Below, one piece after another: positions 63,172 through 64,000 of a stretch of DNA of 64,000 nucleotides. Each line of letters opens with the position of its first letter. Positions within the stretch are counted from its first letter, which is position 1. This DNA is from JAGOCV01 sp049445855 (GTDB lineage Bacteria > Pseudomonadota > Gammaproteobacteria > Burkholderiales > Burkholderiaceae_C). The notes under the pieces were generated by a model, which ran no database searches, was not told where the DNA came from, and was given only the letters and a program-made list of their open reading frames with translations. The position numbers and the translations under genes are program-made. The stretch covers positions 310,001 to 374,000 of the forward strand of contig NZ_JBMSDV010000003.1 in NCBI RefSeq assembly GCF_049445855.1, written 5' to 3'.

Positions 63172-63618
63172 ATGCTTGCCGTGATCCAGCGTGTCAGCGA
63201 AGCGCGTGTCGTGATCGATGGGGGCGTCGCAGGCGCGATCGGTCGTGGCCTGCTCGTGCTCGTGTGTGCCGAACGCGGCGACACCGAAGCGCAAGCCGAC
63301 AGGCTGCTCGCCAAGCTCCTCAAGATGCGCATCTTTTCCGACGACGCCGGGAAGATGAATCTCAGCGTGCAGGATGTGCACGGCGGCCTGCTCATCGTGA
63401 GCCAGTTCACGCTGGCGGCCGATGTGTCTGGCGGCAACAGGCCGAGCTTCACGCAGGCCGCGCCGCCGGATGAGGGCCGCAGGCTGTACGAGCATTTCGT
63501 GCAGCAGGCGCGGGCTGCACATCCGCAGGTCGAGACCGGCCGCTTTGCCGCCGACATGAAAGTGCATCTGGTGAACGACGGACCGGTGACGATTCCGGTG
63601 ACGATGCGCACGCCTTGA
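63172..63618 (+). CDS. dtd: D-aminoacyl-tRNA deacylase
   Basis: A 148-residue enzyme hydrolysing D-amino acids from mischarged tRNA. The start MLAVIQRVSEARVVIDGG, the motif SQFTLAADVSGGNRPSF and the C-terminal GPVTIPVT, which carries the cross-subunit Gly-cisPro-like segment, are typical. The ATG at 63172 gives the normal N-terminus. It is divergent from the FecR-domain gene. Confidence 0.95.
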   Translation: MLAVIQRVSEARVVIDGGVAGAIGRGLLVLVCAERGDTEAQADRLLAKLLKMRIFSDDAGKMNLSVQDVHGGLLIVSQFTLAADVSGGNRPSFTQAAPPDEGRRLYEHFVQQARAAHPQVETGRFAADMKVHLVNDGPVTIPVTMRTP

Positions 63619-63740
63619 TTGCACAGGAATCGTGAAGGTCAAATAGTGTGAAAGTGCTTTCCCGGTTGTGCAGTCCTCTCTAGGATCGCGCATTCTTTTT
63701 TCTTCGTCGTGCAGCAAGCCAGTTGCATCGCGAATCCAGA

Positions 63741-64000
63741 ATGCGCCGGCATCATTTCGATCTTCTCCTCAACCTGATCCGCAAGGATCTTCGCGTCCGC
63801 TACATGGGATCTGCACTGGGCTATCTTTGGTCGCTCGGTGCGCCGTTGGTGACGGTGCTCGTGTACTGGTTTGTCTTCTCGAGGATATTCACGCCGCCTG
63901 TGAAGGATTTCGCTTTGTACATCGTCACGGGCGTCGTGCACTGGATTCTGCTGGCGCAGATCCTCACCGCCAGTTGCGAATGGTTCACGGGCAACGCGGC
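63741..64000 (+). CDS. ABC-2 type polysaccharide export permease, N-terminal part
   Basis: The first 86 residues of a membrane protein cut by the window end. They begin MRRHHFDLLLNLIRKDLRVRY and continue GSALGYLWSLGAPLVTVLVY and WFVFSRIF, the pattern of Wzm/KpsM-type permeases that export O-antigen or capsule chains. The start codon at 63741 lacks a clear ribosome-binding site. It probably opens a surface polysaccharide locus to the right. Confidence 0.75.
   Translation, partial: MRRHHFDLLLNLIRKDLRVRYMGSALGYLWSLGAPLVTVLVYWFVFSRIFTPPVKDFALYIVTGVVHWILLAQILTASCEWFTGNA

Overview
This 64 kb window is high-GC, densely coded Gram-negative DNA. Its gene content points to a betaproteobacterium of the order Burkholderiales, most like Comamonadaceae. 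The pointers are several Bug-type binding proteins, three Liv-type ABC transporters, an S-adenosylhomocysteine riboswitch before ahcY, paaABCDE, a Burkholderia-type porin, and housekeeping genes (rplM-rpsI, erpA, tyrS, dtd, prfC). No rRNA, tRNA, CRISPR array or insertion sequence was recognised.

Region 1 (1-7951, + strand) is a catabolic operon. It holds the end of livM, then livG and livF, a creatininase-family hydrolase, a 4-oxalocrotonate tautomerase-like protein, acylating acetaldehyde dehydrogenase, 4-hydroxy-2-oxovalerate aldolase, a periplasmic binding protein, a RidA/2-aminomuconate-deaminase-like protein, a 3-hydroxyanthranilate-3,4-dioxygenase-like cupin and a metallo-beta-lactamase-fold hydrolase. 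The set resembles the 2-aminomuconate meta-cleavage route to pyruvate and acetyl-CoA. The semialdehyde-level enzymes are absent from the window and could lie upstream.

Region 2 (7953-21812) is rich in amidohydrolases: a gamma-glutamyltransferase-family enzyme, three long YtcJ-like amidohydrolases, a frameshifted ATZ/TRZ-like amidohydrolase, a Bug binding protein and a complete second Liv transporter. An AT-rich divergent promoter with palindromic sites separates the last two amidohydrolases. The substrates are unknown.

Region 3 (21825-26415) carries prfC, then an AbiEi/AbiEii toxin-antitoxin pair with a perfect 18-bp inverted repeat upstream. A truncated Bug gene abuts the toxin gene, so the pair looks inserted. 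A YidB protein follows.

Region 4 (26517-43218) is the most striking. It appears to be a nicotinamide/nicotinate catabolic island that joins the aerobic hydroxylase NicAB (molybdenum enzyme fused to a tri-haem cytochrome c) to a reductive ring-opening route known best from fermenting Eubacterium barkeri: 6-hydroxynicotinate reductase and enamidase. Beside them lie a ferredoxin-NADP reductase that could feed the reductase, a TetR regulator, a Liv transporter with a fused LivH-LivM permease, an apparently exported nicotinamidase, and three genes of unknown function (one UPF0280, two DUF1185) that may supply missing steps.

Region 5 (43219-64000) is mostly core genome: riboswitch-ahcY-tlyA-metF, a Bug protein, paaABCDE divergent from a porin with a perfect 26-bp palindromic operator between them, rlmJ, rplM-rpsI, a DUF6776-like protein, bactofilin, erpA, an MFS exporter, anmK, an M23 peptidase, tyrS, an OmpA/FecR pair, dtd, and the start of an ABC-2 polysaccharide-export permease cut by the window edge.
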